Below are positions 33,989 through 45,191 of a stretch of 64,000 nucleotides of DNA, in pieces. Source of the DNA: Calliopum simillimum (taxonomy: Eukaryota > Arthropoda > Insecta > Diptera > Lauxaniidae); contig OX638368.1 in NCBI GenBank assembly GCA_951812925.1, positions 6,386,001 through 6,450,000 of the forward strand, read 5' to 3'. Below the pieces are notes generated by a model. The model searched no databases and was not told where the DNA came from. It saw only the letters and a list, made by a program, of their open reading frames with translations. The first letter of the stretch is position 1; every line of letters begins with the position of its first letter. Made by a program: the position numbers and the translations under genes.

Positions 33989-34204
33989 CTAAATATTTTG
34001 CGGCTTTAAATCATCCACAAGACTACGACACAAGGTTGCAGGAAGTCTAAAATTTTGTATAAACTCCTTTTGTGGAAAGGAACATAGATCGCTATTAACG
34101 CAAAGGAATCGCATTTGATATCTTGTTATTTTGTTTTCAGGGTTTTCTTCTTCGTCATCTACATCTACAACATCTACAGTTCTTCCATTTGTGCGGTTGT
34201 TAAT
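33989..34204 (-). pseudogene. Harbinger-type transposase N-terminal fragment
   Basis: A 71-codon minus-strand frame ends at a TAG at 33989. It is acidic (VDVDDEEENPE), then reads RYQMRFLCVNSDLC, FPQKEFIQNFRLPATLCR and SLVDDLKPQ. FPxxEFxxxFRLxxxLxxxLVxxLxP is the conserved segment near the start of PIF/Harbinger transposases, upstream of the DDE core. No DDE residues follow; sequence after the stop is decayed. It agrees with the 3-bp target duplication of the enclosing element. Confidence 0.65.
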
Positions 34205-34535
34205 CTATATATAAATACGTGAACAGTTTTTTTTGCGCCCCTTTTGCGAGCTAACCATTTAACCGATTTTGGATATTTATATAATATATTTTATATTATA
34301 GGTACTGTGGTGTAGAATCCACGAATCTAAAAATTATTCTCATAAGTTGCCATTAAGGCATTTAAAAACAGGATCAAAGTTTCCCATATAATCACAACAA
34401 CAAGAGCACCCACAGTGTTATGCTGTGTTGATGAGAAAATGAATGAGACAGTGGGGTGAGAGAAATTTTGTTGTTGCTGTTCTTCTCTTGCTTGCAAAAA
34501 CCTGTTTCGTTGCGCTCTGTCGACGTTCTGCACCG

Positions 34536-35850
34536 ATATTTTGGATGTTTTTCGATACATTTGGACTTTCACCGATATTTTGGATGTTTCTCGATACTTC
34601 TGGACTTTTACCGATATTTTGGATGATTTTCGATACTTTGGGACTTTTACCGATATTTTCGATATTTCTCGATACTTTTGGACTTTCACCGATATTTTGA
34701 ATGTTTCTCGATACTTCTGGACTTTTACCGATATTTTGGATGATTTTCGATACTTTTGGTTTTTTACCGATATTCTGGATGATTTTCGATACTTTTGTAC
34801 TTTTACCGATATTTTGGATGTTTTTCGATACTTTGGGACTTTTACCGATATTTTGGATGTTTCTCGAAACTTCTGGACTTTTACGGATATTCTGGATGAT
34901 TTTCGATACTTTGGGACTTTTACCGATAATTTGGATGTTTTTCGATACTTCTCGATATTTTGGATGTTTCTCGATACTTTTGGACTTTAACCGATATTTT
35001 GGATGTTTCTCGGTACTTTTGGACTTTTATCGATATTTTGGATGTTTCTCGATACTTTTGGACTTTTACCGATATTTTGGATGTTTCTCGATACTTTTGG
35101 ACTTTTATCGATATTTTGGATGTTTCTCGATACTTTTGGACTTTTACCGATATTTTGGATGTTTCTCGATACTTCTAGACTTTTATCGATATTTTGGATG
35201 TTTCTCGATACTTTTGGACTTTTACCGATAGGTTGGATGTTTTTCGATACTTTTGGACTTTTATCGATATTTCGAATGTTTCTCGATACTTTTGGACTTT
35301 TACCGATATTTTGGATGTTTCTCGATACTTCTAGACTTTTATCGATATTTTGGATGTTTCTCGATACTTCTGGACTTTTACCGATATTTTGGATGTTTCT
35401 CGATACTTTTGGACTTTTATCGAAATTTTGGATGTTTCTCGATACTTTTGCACTTTTATCGATATTTTGGATGTTTTTCGATACTTTTGGACTCTTATCG
35501 ATATTTCGAATGTTTCTCGATACTTTTGGACTTTTACCGATATTTTGGATGTTTCTCGATACTTCTAGACTTTTATCGATGTTTTGGATGTTTCTCTATA
35601 CTTCTAGACTTTTATCGATATTTTGGATGTTTCTCGATTTTTTTGCACTTTTATCGATATTTTGCGATACTTTTGGAGTTTAACCGATATTTTGGATGTT
35701 TTTCGATACTTTTGGACTTTTACCGATATTTTGGATGTTTCTCGATACTTTTGGACTTTTACCGATATTTTGGATGTTTCTCGATACTTTTGGACTTTTA
35801 CCGATATTTTGGACGTTTTTCGATAATTTTGGACTTTCATCGTTTTCTTC
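34536..35850. repeat. 39-bp minisatellite, about 33 copies
   Basis: The unit contains CGATATTTTGGATGTTT, then CTCGATACTTTTGGACTTTTA. Its length is a multiple of three, so all three forward frames and one reverse frame stay open for long runs: 13-residue repeats MFLDTFGLLPIFW, DVSRYFWTFTDIL, CFSILLDFYRYFG, and VKVQKYRETSKIS in reverse. The ORFs of 149-226 codons are products of this, not genes. From about 35028 to 35418 units alternate TTTATCGATA and TTTACCGATA. Confidence 0.93.
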
Positions 35851-36553
35851 GAATTGTTTAATATTTAATATTTTTTATTTTTTTGTTTGAATAAGGGCTT
35901 ATAAGGGTTTGATAAAACTCTGTCACGGCTGAAATTCAACACAGGTTCTTATGCCTTAATATGCTAAGCGTTGAGGAAGAAAGCTTAAGAAAAATTTAAA
36001 TGCGAGTGGTGTCATGCGCCTAAAGAGAAAATAGTTTATCTCGGCTTATTTGAAATGGAGATAAAAGGATTTTTGAGAAAGAATATTAATTTTTTTTTTT
36101 TAGTAGAAGGTGCCTCTCTCAAAAAATGAAATACGTTAGCTACCACTGCTAAGCCACTACACCAATTTTTATGTAATTCGATTTTGAGATACACTTAGCC
36201 TTCTGCATCCAAAACAAAAGTTTACTACGAGTATTGAACTCTGTCAGTACTTAATATTCTGGCTTTCTTTCATTCAAAACAGTACTCGAAAAAATTGTAT
36301 CTATCTTTAGGAGAATGGCCAAAATTTGGCCACCGGCGATACTAGTTCAAATAAAAAGATGAAAATATAAAAATAAAATAATTTGTCAAAGGCAAAAGCC
36401 GTATTGAACCTTCGCTATGTTGAAAATTGATTTTCTAAATTTTATTATTATAAAAACGTATACAATTCAAATTTAGCCAACTTGACCGTTTAAAAATCTT
36501 GTTAAAATTAGTTGATAAAAATTTTATCAAGAAATCACAAAATCAGGCTGTAA

Positions 36554-38030
36554 GACACAATTAAGCTCTTTACAAAAATATATAATTTTTAAACATCGGA
36601 CATCACCTACCGAAGTTATGGAAAAAAAGACAATTTTGGCTGTTTTTAGAGTGGTAAAAAATATATATTTTGTTTCCTAGTAAACTTTCAAAAAGAGGAC
36701 TGTTTTTCCAATTCTTTTTCCATCGACCCGGACTTCTGAAAAGGCTTCATAAGCATAAGTTGAATATAAATAGTAAACACAGGATGGATTTAAGAATTCC
36801 AAATATTTACTGTATCTTTTTGTCATTTTTTTTTTTTTCAAAATTTCGAAAGCCTAGAAAAGAGTTCTATTAAAAGTGTACCATTAGCCATTTCAACAAA
36901 AACAGCAACAACAATAAATGAAAAACAGAAAAGCTTTTATTTTAGCATCTAAAAAAAAATTGTTTATGTGCTAGAACTATTTTTTGTGTATATGAATTCT
37001 AATATAGACAAAATCGAGTTTTTTTATATAAATAACTTCTTTTCAGTGAATCTGATCTAGTAAACCAACATAACATGTTTTGTTGAAAATATTATAAGCA
37101 TTTAAAAACCATTAAAAATTTTGCACTAGCAAAAATGTTTTGGAGTTAAATGAGATAGCTGGAATAGCATTATCGAAACTAATGAATTTCGCCTTAAAAA
37201 CTGGAACCTTTGATATAGATGAAAATCATGAAGCCAGAACACTGCTATTCTCCTAACTGAAGGGAGTTTTGTGGGAACGCTATGGACCTAGTTGGCCTAT
37301 GTGAGGTTTTTGCTTATGCGATTACCGCCACCCTAACCTAACCTACCGTTTAGCTGAAGGGGTCTCTAGGGTAAAAGGGCCACACATACTTTATACCAGT
37401 GACGTTGATGCTTTTTAGAAATTCATGTGAACCAAGCGGATCTAGTCAGAAACCGTACTCGAACCCGTGACTCAGGTTTTCTAATGAAAAAAAAACGCGG
37501 TTCTTTAGCGATTACGCTATTGGACACGAATAAACTTATCTGTACAGGATCGCCTATATGCATAGATCACACGGCTCACTAGCGTCGTCTGCTGTGAAAA
37601 ATTGCCAAATTGTTAGTTGGTAACACACTTTGGTTGTTGAGTCATGCTATGCTAGCTACAACTAAAATTTAATTAGCTGCTTTGCATGTCTTGAGAGAAA
37701 TAACTTTAAAATCGACTTGGAAGTTTTAAAAGTATGGAAACAGTTTGAAAAATTGAGGTCTTTAAATTTAGAGTTTTTGTTTAACTATATAAACCAGTTA
37801 CCGTAAAATTTTTATATAATTTTTATGAAGACTCATTACTTGGAATACCATCGACAAAGTGCGTTTAAAGAGAAGCCTTTGGTAGAAAAAAAGACTGAAT
37901 AAGAGTGAGTTCTTTCAAGATAGCTCCATGAACACATCCCTGTATCCCCTAAAAAAACTGAAAAAGAAGCACTGAAACGTTGATCTTCCAAATAAGCATA
38001 CTTAATATTATATAGCAACCCCTTTTTATG
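36554..38030. other. AT-rich spacer, no protein gene
   Basis: No coding exon. A CCTAACCTAACC stretch lies at about 37332-37346. A tRNA-like piece is noted at 37430-37535. Short ORFs at 36670 and 37836 have no recognisable content. Confidence 0.5.
37430..37535 (-). other. tRNA-like (SINE-like) fragment
   Basis: On the minus strand, ATAGCGTAATCGCTAAAG resembles a Pol III A box in a D-arm. GGGTTCGAGTACGG, about 45 bp on, resembles a B box/T-arm. No full cloverleaf or acceptor stem is evident, so it is at best a tRNA pseudogene or tRNA-derived SINE head. Confidence 0.3.
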
Positions 38031-38034
38031 AAAA

Positions 38035-38360
38035 CATGCATAATCCCCAAAAGAGAGGATAAATTCCCCGTAGTTGGCAACGCAATTTCATTGCTCATCA
38101 AACAATGCCCCACTGCTAACAGCTGTCAAATTCTTGTTTGGTTTTATCCTGTTTTATATCCCGTGGCTAAGTAGTGCCGAAGTCTTTGGGACACCAGCAA
38201 TCCACAGCGGACTAATTTGTATGACGTGCAGGCGATTTTTTCAAGCAATGTATCTGTAAGGTGTTAAACTGGAGAAAGGCACACACAGCAACTCCTAATA
38301 AGTATTCAAGAAACCAAACCAAATGTACGAACTGCCCGTCTCAGCTTCGGATAAGCCGTT
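38035..38360. repeat. Dispersed repeat with CATAATCCCC start, copy 2
   Basis: This is a direct counterpart of 32791-33335: CATAATCCCCAAAAGAGAGG, TGGCAACGCAATTTCATTGC, AACAATGCCCCACTGCTAAC and TATGACGTGCAGGCGAT. It has a few indels. It lies just left of the nested element block. Confidence 0.6.
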
Positions 38361-38749
38361 ACGCCCAGAAATGCAAGAGTTGTTGATCTAACATAGGCTA
38401 ACCATACACACAAAAAAAAAGGGACATAATATTAATGAAAAATTTATTATTAATAACGAAAAAATTCATCGAATTTGAGCCGAGAACAGTATTCATTGAC
38501 TATAAGTATTTTCAGTCATACGTTAAACAAGACATACGTACGCTTATGAATTATTCATAACACGTAAAAACTTTTCTTAAAATCTAAGAACAAAATTCGC
38601 AAATTTTTTTTATGAATTATTTTTAAAACGTAAGAACTCGTTCATAAAATCTAAAAACGAAATTCATACATTTTTTTTTTTTTTTTTTTAAAATAAAAAA
38701 ATTCGATTAAGCTTTTGAAATACAAATTTTACACAAAAACGTCAGAGGA

Positions 38750-38850
38750 GTCTGTAGCGTATGTGATAAGGAGCTAGTAAGATTTCTCTGCGCTTTGGTT
38801 TCCAGGTTCGAATCCTAATGAGGGTGAAAGTTTTTTTTTATTATTTTTTT
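38750..38850 (+). other. tRNA-like segment with perfect Pol III B box
   Basis: GGTTCGAATCC at 38805-38815 is a perfect B box and is followed by a T run near 38830 that could terminate Pol III. Upstream TAGCGTATGTGATAAGG at about 38757 is a poor A box. No cloverleaf can be folded by eye, so this may be a degenerate tRNA-derived repeat. Confidence 0.3.
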
Positions 38851-38894
38851 TTTATTGGGAGAACGCTCAAGCTCCAATGCATAGGACATAAGTG

Positions 38895-39623
38895 CTGAAC
38901 ACATTCGGTGCGAGCTGCGAGTGCGAGAGAAACCCGACCGAGATAGCACGATTTTCTCTATATGTTAGAGTAAGATATAAAATTGAGCTTTTATTAAACG
39001 TCATTTATAAAAGCTCTCGCAGTGCGATTGAATTGATTCTATTTTTCTGACGATTTTTAAAAAAGAAGAACAAGACCAAACACACAAATTTAAATTTATT
39101 ATTTTCGACTGAATTTTTTAATTTCAATTTGAAGTTTAAATAATTTTGAAAACAAATACATTTTTATTTTTCGTTTTTTGTTTTCATTTGTTTTCAATTT
39201 TCATAAAAAAAACTTACTGCCATACCTAAATTGGAGCGTCAGGCGTTGCGTTATTTAACATTACACAAAAGCGTCAAGCGCCATACCGAAATAAAGAGCG
39301 TTGCGTTGAAGTCAATTGTTTGTCAAAATCATATTGTTGTTTCTTTTTTTACTTTTTTGCAGTTAACTTCACTCCATAACGCTTTGTAAAAATTGGGAAT
39401 TCGAATTGCTGAGCGTTGAGCGTTGGCAATTTCGGTATGCGCCATACAAATTGTATGAACATGAGAAATTTTTGACAATAAAATAACGCTGACGCTCCAA
39501 TTTAGGTATGGCAGTTACTCGCAACGAGTTGATTGTGTTTTTACGCACGAGAAAAAGCTCAAAAAATCGTTTGAGCAAAAGCTATTTTCTCTCGCACTCG
39601 CAGCTCGCACCGAATGTGTTCAG
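38895..39623. mobile_element. 729-bp TIR element with nested MITE
   Basis: Perfect inverted ends of about 38 bp begin CTGAACACATTCGGTGCGAG and end inside GCGAGTGCGAGAGAAA. No target duplication is obvious. No transposase is present. A second TIR element at 39217-39514 sits inside. The superfamily is unassigned. Confidence 0.65.
39217..39514. mobile_element. 298-bp MITE with TTA target duplication
   Basis: Inverted ends of about 27 bp begin CTGCCATACCTAAATTGGAG, with TTA on both sides (39214-39216 and 39515-39517). The 3-bp TWA duplication suggests PIF/Harbinger. GCGTT and CGCCATACC words repeat inside. The 69-codon minus-strand ORF over it is not a gene. Confidence 0.75.
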
Positions 39624-40123
39624 GGCTTTACAATATTGAAATGGAGTAGTGTTAAGGAAAGTAAGCGCTGCATTCTAAAGAACGCTTTTTGAGGCGCTAT
39701 TTTTCCTCTTGGGAAAATAAAGCATGGTTCTATGCCTAGAAGTTCCAGGAGAATACACACACATGATGGTGTGAGCGATATAGAAAGGAACTTTCAACAA
39801 TTCTTTATTTGAAATTTAGCATAAACCAGTCTAGAACCAAAAGAAGAAGAAGAAATACGAACTAAAAATATTATTTCAAATTGATGAAACTTTTACTTAA
39901 AATGTATGAACGTTTTGTTTAATTTTATGTAAACATGCATAAAATTTGTATCTGTAGATTTATGAAATGTTGTTATACGTACGAAAAAATTCTTAAAATT
40001 TAAGAACGGAAGTTCATAAAAATATTTATGAACTGATGTACTTACGATTAATGAATCGTTCTTAAAATCAAAAAATTTTAATGAAAAATTTTTATTTGAA
40101 AATCAATGAATTTCGATGTATAA

Positions 40124-42948
40124 GGGCAAATCCCAAAAACTTTTAACATCCCGCGTCCGTATACTGAATAGCGATACTGAGCTGAATTTATACAATTTTA
40201 GATGACGGATATGAATCATTTTCATTGTACAGGTGTATGCTAACATGTTTATGAGACAAAAAATCTGATGTGTAGCTTATACGAATAGATATAACCATTT
40301 GAATGATCAGTTTATTCAAATTTGCCGTGTCTGTTGTAATATTTTATGATTATATTTGTATGCTGTACTCACGCCGTGTATTTTAGAATGTTGGTTTTCA
40401 GTAAAAACTCTACTGAATCGATAACCTTTTTGAATAGGACAATGCAAATATATGAGCGTAGCTTCTATAAAAAACTACAGTGTGCTAAAGAAGCGTCCGA
40501 CGATTTCAAAATTTTTCATATGGGTATTTCTTAAAAAAAGTCTACCGAGTGTGAAAAATTAAATATGTTTTAAAGATTGATTTAACCACCGGTAGTTATG
40601 CACAAATATTCAAATATATATATGCAAATAATACATATAGCTTTTCTCAATTGTAGTCCACAAAAAATTGCTGCAAAAATTAAATCTCTCCAATTTAATT
40701 TTTAATAAATTTATTAGTCTTCTTTCTATATGCGATAGAGGAGTTCAAGAAAATTTAATTTTGTATTAGTTTGCCTTTAAATTTGCCAAACAATAGCAAT
40801 TATACAAATAAAATGTTAAAATTGCAACTGGAGTCCAAATAACGGTAATTTTTCGGATTGTATTAAGTAAAGTTCTAATGTCGCGTCCGTAGTCCAAAAA
40901 CATCATTTTTAATTACCATTAATGTATTAGGGGTCACACCTGATCGAAACTCTATATCTTCAGTAATATCATAATCCTCTAAAAAAATACGTAATTCTTA
41001 AGTCTCGACAAAGTATATCTAGAAAGTTATAAGTGTTTGAAATGTGTCACGTCCGCAATTATATGTAATAAATCCATATAAATGAAACTGAAATTTTGTA
41101 TGTATCTTTGGATATCCCTTACGATTTAGAAAATGTGCAGTTGAAATCATCAAACGTTAACAGTGTGTTTGCTAGTATTGGATAATGCTAGATCATAGGT
41201 TGAAAAAATGTGCGTTGCCACGACCTCCTCCTAAGATAATTCGTCATAAGACTGAAACTATTTAGTGCAGGTGGATGGCATTTGGTACATATGTAAAGGG
41301 TATTGAGAGAAATAACATCCACTGGAAAATTGGGCTGTCCACGCCCACAAAATCAAAATTCATTACATCTCCTCAATATTTTGGTAAATTTGTAATCGAC
41401 TTTGGCTATAAATACTTAGATTTTGTAATTTCGCACATGTACTTAGATACGGATGATAAAATCAGACACGTACAAAAAAGATAAGTTTGACAGAAACGAC
41501 TTAAAAGCCAAAAATTTATTTTACAAAATGCTTTTGTTTTTCGAATGCGCTAAGTAATCATAACACTCATGGAGTTAATTGGTTTTATATTCATGCAAAG
41601 AAGGTTAGACACTTTTCATCAATAGCTACCTAAATATCATTAAAACTACTAAAATTAAGTATTTCACTACTTGAATTATTGCTGAGGAAAAATTTGTCGC
41701 GTCCGGAATGTCACGTCCGTTATTACATTTTAGCTTATGTAAGAGAAACTAAAGAAGATATTTCAATAAGGAAAAGTGCATTATGAAGAAGCATGTTTCA
41801 GCATAGTTTTGACATTCTTAGAAAACAAATTTGCTTACATGTTTCGCAGAATTTTTAATTTTCGTACATGCACCTCAAAAGTACTTCCATTTTATGTCGC
41901 GTCCGAATGAACTTTTATTGGCTAGTATTTTGGTACTGCATGACCGACCGACCTCGTGATTTTTATGAATAATAGTCCTCCCCTAATACTAAATTATGCA
42001 CCAAATAAAAACTCAAAGTTTCCTCTGGACTAGATTATTTTTAAAAAATATGCGTACGAATGTCACGTCCGTAGCCGGTGGAAATACCCATATGCAAGTC
42101 TTTAAAACAACTTTACAGCCACGCCGTCTAGAATTTCAGGATTTTCATGATGGGGTTAGATTGGATTTTTCAAAACAAAAAAGATCTACGAAAACTAAAT
42201 TAGCGTGCCATGCACCGTTTTTGTTATACAGGGCTAAATGTTCGAGGCAAAAAAACGTAAATGTGACTGAAAAATCGTTTAAACCGATGGCACACGAGAA
42301 ACATCATCTAGACATTCAAAAAATGTTTTGTGAACATTTCTTCCTATTGTGGTACAAATATAAAACCATGCGGCGTTGGCTAATTCTACACGAATTTTTC
42401 GATTTTTGACAATCAAACTATTTTTGGATTTTTTTATTTTTGTTTTTTTATTTTTGAAAATCCAAAAATCGCTCCAAAAATTCTGAAAAAATTCACACAT
42501 GTTCTTCGATCAATTATAAGCACTTTTTTTAAATGACATTTCTTCATCAAGTGCTTTAATTTGTAGTTAAAAAATATATTGTGTTTTTAATTTAATAATA
42601 GTTTAATTTTTTAACTCGAAAATGAAGCACTTTACGAAAAAAAGTTATAGAAAAAAAGTGCTTAGAATTGCTTAAAATTAATATATATTTAACATATTGA
42701 CATATTTTTGTCTGTGTACGGTCATAATAAAACGTTTATATATGATATAAAACTGTAAAGTAATAAAAAAATAATTTATTTCATTCAAAATGGTTTATTT
42801 TTTACGCCGCGTAACTTAAGTGATTAACGTTAAGGATTTTTTACTCCCAAAACACATCTCTTGACGGTAAAACACGAGAAAACCATGTGCCTTGAAAATT
42901 TTTACTTCTTTTTTTTTTCAAAATGTTAAAAGTTTTTGGGATTTGCCC
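40124..42948. mobile_element. 2.8-kb TIR element with repeated GTCRCGTCCG motifs
   Basis: Perfect 26-bp inverted ends begin GGGCAAATCCCAAAAACTTT, with ATAA on both sides (40120-40123 and 42949-42952). It inserted into the right arm of the element that starts at 38407. The interior is AT-rich and holds seven copies of CGCGTCCG or CACGTCCG, usually GTCGCGTCCG or GTCACGTCCG, at about 40151, 40880, 41048, 41697, 41710, 41898 and 42064. The longest frame, 41996-42409 plus, has no recognisable domain. A 4-bp duplication does not fit mariner or Harbinger, so the superfamily is open. Confidence 0.65.
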
Positions 42949-42994
42949 ATAAATGCCGTTCATAAATATTATGTTCAATATTTTTTTATGTGTA

Positions 42995-43135
42995 TAAAAG
43001 ATAGGTGGGAAATAGTTTAGCTATCTGTAAAACAAATATCATTGGATCTCGTTAGCATTAAAATCAATTAGCACGATCCTATTTGGATATTGTATTAAGA
43101 TGATTAAAGTTTGTGAATTGGATTAAAAGTCATTG
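42995..43135. other. Short spacer, nothing recognised
   Basis: AT-rich sequence between the nested block and an RT-like scrap; no feature seen. Confidence 0.4.
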
Positions 43136-43139
43136 AAGG

Positions 43140-43335
43140 TCCGAAGGTCATCGAAAAAACAATGCATATGATAAAAAGTAGAACAGAACCCTGAGGGATT
43201 CCAGCACTGGTTGTGTCTTCATTGGAAGCAAAACGATACTTTGTAATGCCATTGATTTCTTTCCACAACTGTCTTCTTTAAATTCTTTCTCCCGCATATA
43301 CCGTAAAGTTGTTATGCAGCAGTTTGTTTTTTGCA
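43140..43335 (-). pseudogene. Short LINE reverse transcriptase scrap
   Basis: One minus-strand frame reads EINGITKYRFASNEDTTS followed by AGIPQGSVLLFIICIVF. A(G)IPQGSVL is the RT motif immediately before the YADD palm strand. About 60 codons are visible and nothing further on either side, so it is a tiny, decayed fragment. Confidence 0.45.
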
Positions 43336-43339
43336 ACAC

Positions 43340-44175
43340 CCGAAAGGTCATGCTGTAGGAAAATTATTGCAAGTTTAATGTATGCAACCTCTGCGAATAC
43401 AAAGACACTAAGGACACAAAAGAAAAACCAGTAGTAGAAAACAAAACTGAAAGGGAAGTGAGTGAATGAGTGAGACAAGCACATGTGGTGTAGTAAGTTG
43501 CACATTTAAAAGAGGAGGCTTTTTTTTGCCAAAGAAGAAGAAAAGCGCTGCTGCACTTTTTCCATTTAAAAAGTTGCAATACACGCGTATTGTAAATACA
43601 ATTAACACGATTGTTGGCGATGAGCGGTAGAAGCCGGGTAGTTGCAACTCAAAAGGAATGGCAAAAAGGACACACACATTGTGAGCGTGTGTGTGTATGT
43701 AAGCTTGCAAGTTTGAATGGTCGCGTTTGCATGTTTGTTTTAATTTAAATAAATGAGCTACACACACCGAATGACGACGCTCTTGTGCCCCAATTTACCC
43801 TACTCATCGCATATTTCACCCATAGAGTCTTATTGCATTTCAGTTGAACAGCAGTTGATTCATTTGATGCCAAGCCAAATTGCTTAGACGCTTTACAAAA
43901 TGTGCACTTAATGCCAGTTAATGTGTCAACCAAAGTGTGTCGGTATGTGTGTATTCTCAGGCTTTGCCCGAGGTTCGTTGGCATCTGTTCTTCTTCACAT
44001 TGCTCCCTTCTTCTCTTCATTTCTTCTACGAAATCTTTATCATCATCATCGCCATCATCATCTTACGTTGTTCTCCAAAACAACTTCAAAGGAATTGCGC
44101 CTGCTGCTGCTTCCTTGTGTTGTTGGTGTGCGTTTTTTTTTAGGGTGTTAATTTTGCCTTTGAGGCACAATTTTA
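43340..44175. other. Single-copy-looking DNA, no gene identified
   Basis: This is less repetitive than its surroundings, with short CA/TG tracts and CATCATCAT at about 44040. Overlapping short ORFs on both strands show no domain. It could be intron or regulatory DNA. Confidence 0.4.
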
Positions 44176-44177
44176 CG

Positions 44178-44178
<1 letters not shown>

Positions 44179-44229
<51 letters not shown>
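44179..44229. repeat. TG microsatellite
   Basis: An uninterrupted TG dinucleotide run of about 25 units. Confidence 0.97.
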
Positions 44230-44231
<2 letters not shown>

Positions 44232-44891
44232 TGTTTGTTTGCACAACAAAAAGAAAATGAAGCGCACTTTAAATTGAAAAGAAAAAGAAAGAGAAACATA
44301 ATATTTTGCTAAAGAAAAAAGTTAATTCACTTGAAATTTTATTTCAAGGAAATAAAATTTAAAATTAAAACATCACGTTTGAAAGGACTATGGAACATCC
44401 TTGATGATTTGTGAGTTAAATTTGGCTCAAGGCGAATTTATTTTATCTATTCTTGATTTTTGAATTGTTTCTAAATGTTTCGACTGTCATATTCATAAAA
44501 ATAACCAATTTTCCATGCAAACAGAAGAACTACAAAATTAAAAACATTGTGCAACTATGATATCCATACGTCGGAAATTCCAAGAGGGGTTAGAAATTGA
44601 GTGGAAATGGAACCATCTGGCATTCACTGTATTTTGTGAAAAATATACTCCAAAAAGTATGCAACATTTATTTCGTTTTGTATGTAGAACAAGAGAACTG
44701 ATTTAAAGCCTTAGCCTTGATATACAGAGTGTAATCGATAAGGTTACGAAGCTTCTCTGGGAGGTGATAGAGGAAGTCCACACTAGAAAAAAAATTGTAC
44801 TTGGACGGGGATCTAATATGTAGTTTTACAAAAAAAAAATTTCTTGGGCCAACCTAACACTTTAGAGAAAACTTTTTATAAGAAACTAATA

Positions 44892-45189
44892 CACACAAAA
44901 AAAGAAGTTGTAAAATCAAATGAAAATGAATTTAAATCAAAAACTTTTCGATAGAAAAGGGTGCCAAAGAGGTTTGTATATAAATCAAAATCAAGAGTTT
45001 TAAAATCAAAAATCCAAAACTTCGTCATTTTTAACTGTAGAACGGATATTTTTAAATCAAATACAAAGTTATTAAATTAATAAAATTTTCTTTTAATTCA
45101 AAAACATTTAACATCTGTTCTAAAAACAGTCATGTTTTTAAATCGAATACTTTCCGACTTAATTTTAGAACCAGTTATTTTTTTCTGTG
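44892..45189. mobile_element. 298-bp AT-rich MITE with TA target duplication
   Basis: The left end CACACAAAAAAAGAAGTTG and the right end (inverted CACAGAAAAAAATAACTGG) are flanked by TA (44890-44891 and 45190-45191). The interior repeats AAATCAAA about eight times. Its ends resemble those of the element at 38407-42992. Confidence 0.55.
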
Positions 45190-45191
45190 TA

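Larger units (their letters stand above)
33592..36550 (-). mobile_element. PIF/Harbinger-like DNA transposon relic carrying a minisatellite
   Basis: About 100-bp inverted ends (33592-33688 and 36421-36550) share AAACGGTCAAGTT, AATTTGAATTGTATACG and AGAAAATCAATTTTCAAC; the right arm has a 30-40 bp extra segment. Both ends begin CAGCCTGATT, with TAA target duplications (33589-33591 and 36551-36553). A 3-bp TAA duplication and a transposase fragment at 33989-34204 support PIF/Harbinger. A 39-bp tandem array fills 34536-35850. Confidence 0.75.
38407..42992. mobile_element. TIR element (CACACAAAAAAA ends) split by nested insertions
   Basis: The left end CACACAAAAAAAAAGGGACA follows a TA (38405-38406). 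The right end, read inverted, is CACATAAAAAAATATTGAAC and precedes a TA (42993-42994); both continue with ATAATATT-ATGAA. The original element is AT-rich with palindromic TTCTTAAAATCTAAGAAC pieces at about 38575 and 39990. It is now interrupted by the elements at 38895-39623 and 40124-42948. A smaller relative with similar ends is at 44892-45189. Confidence 0.5.

Noticed and set aside
34541..35861. Long ORFs (149, 176, 226 and 202 codons) encoding 13-residue repeats, and reverse-strand Lys/Ser-rich repeats
   Set aside because: The 39-bp tandem unit is a multiple of three, so frames stay open by arithmetic; several overlapping frames are open at once and no promoter, start context or non-repeat domain exists.
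41996..42409. 137-codon ORF inside the 2.8-kb TIR element
   Set aside because: No recognisable domain, no paired ORF, AT-rich composition typical of chance frames; kept only as a note under the element.
43745..44299. Cluster of overlapping ORFs around the TG microsatellite
   Set aside because: Low-complexity translation (poly-Val-Cys or poly-Thr-His) and frames open on both strands.
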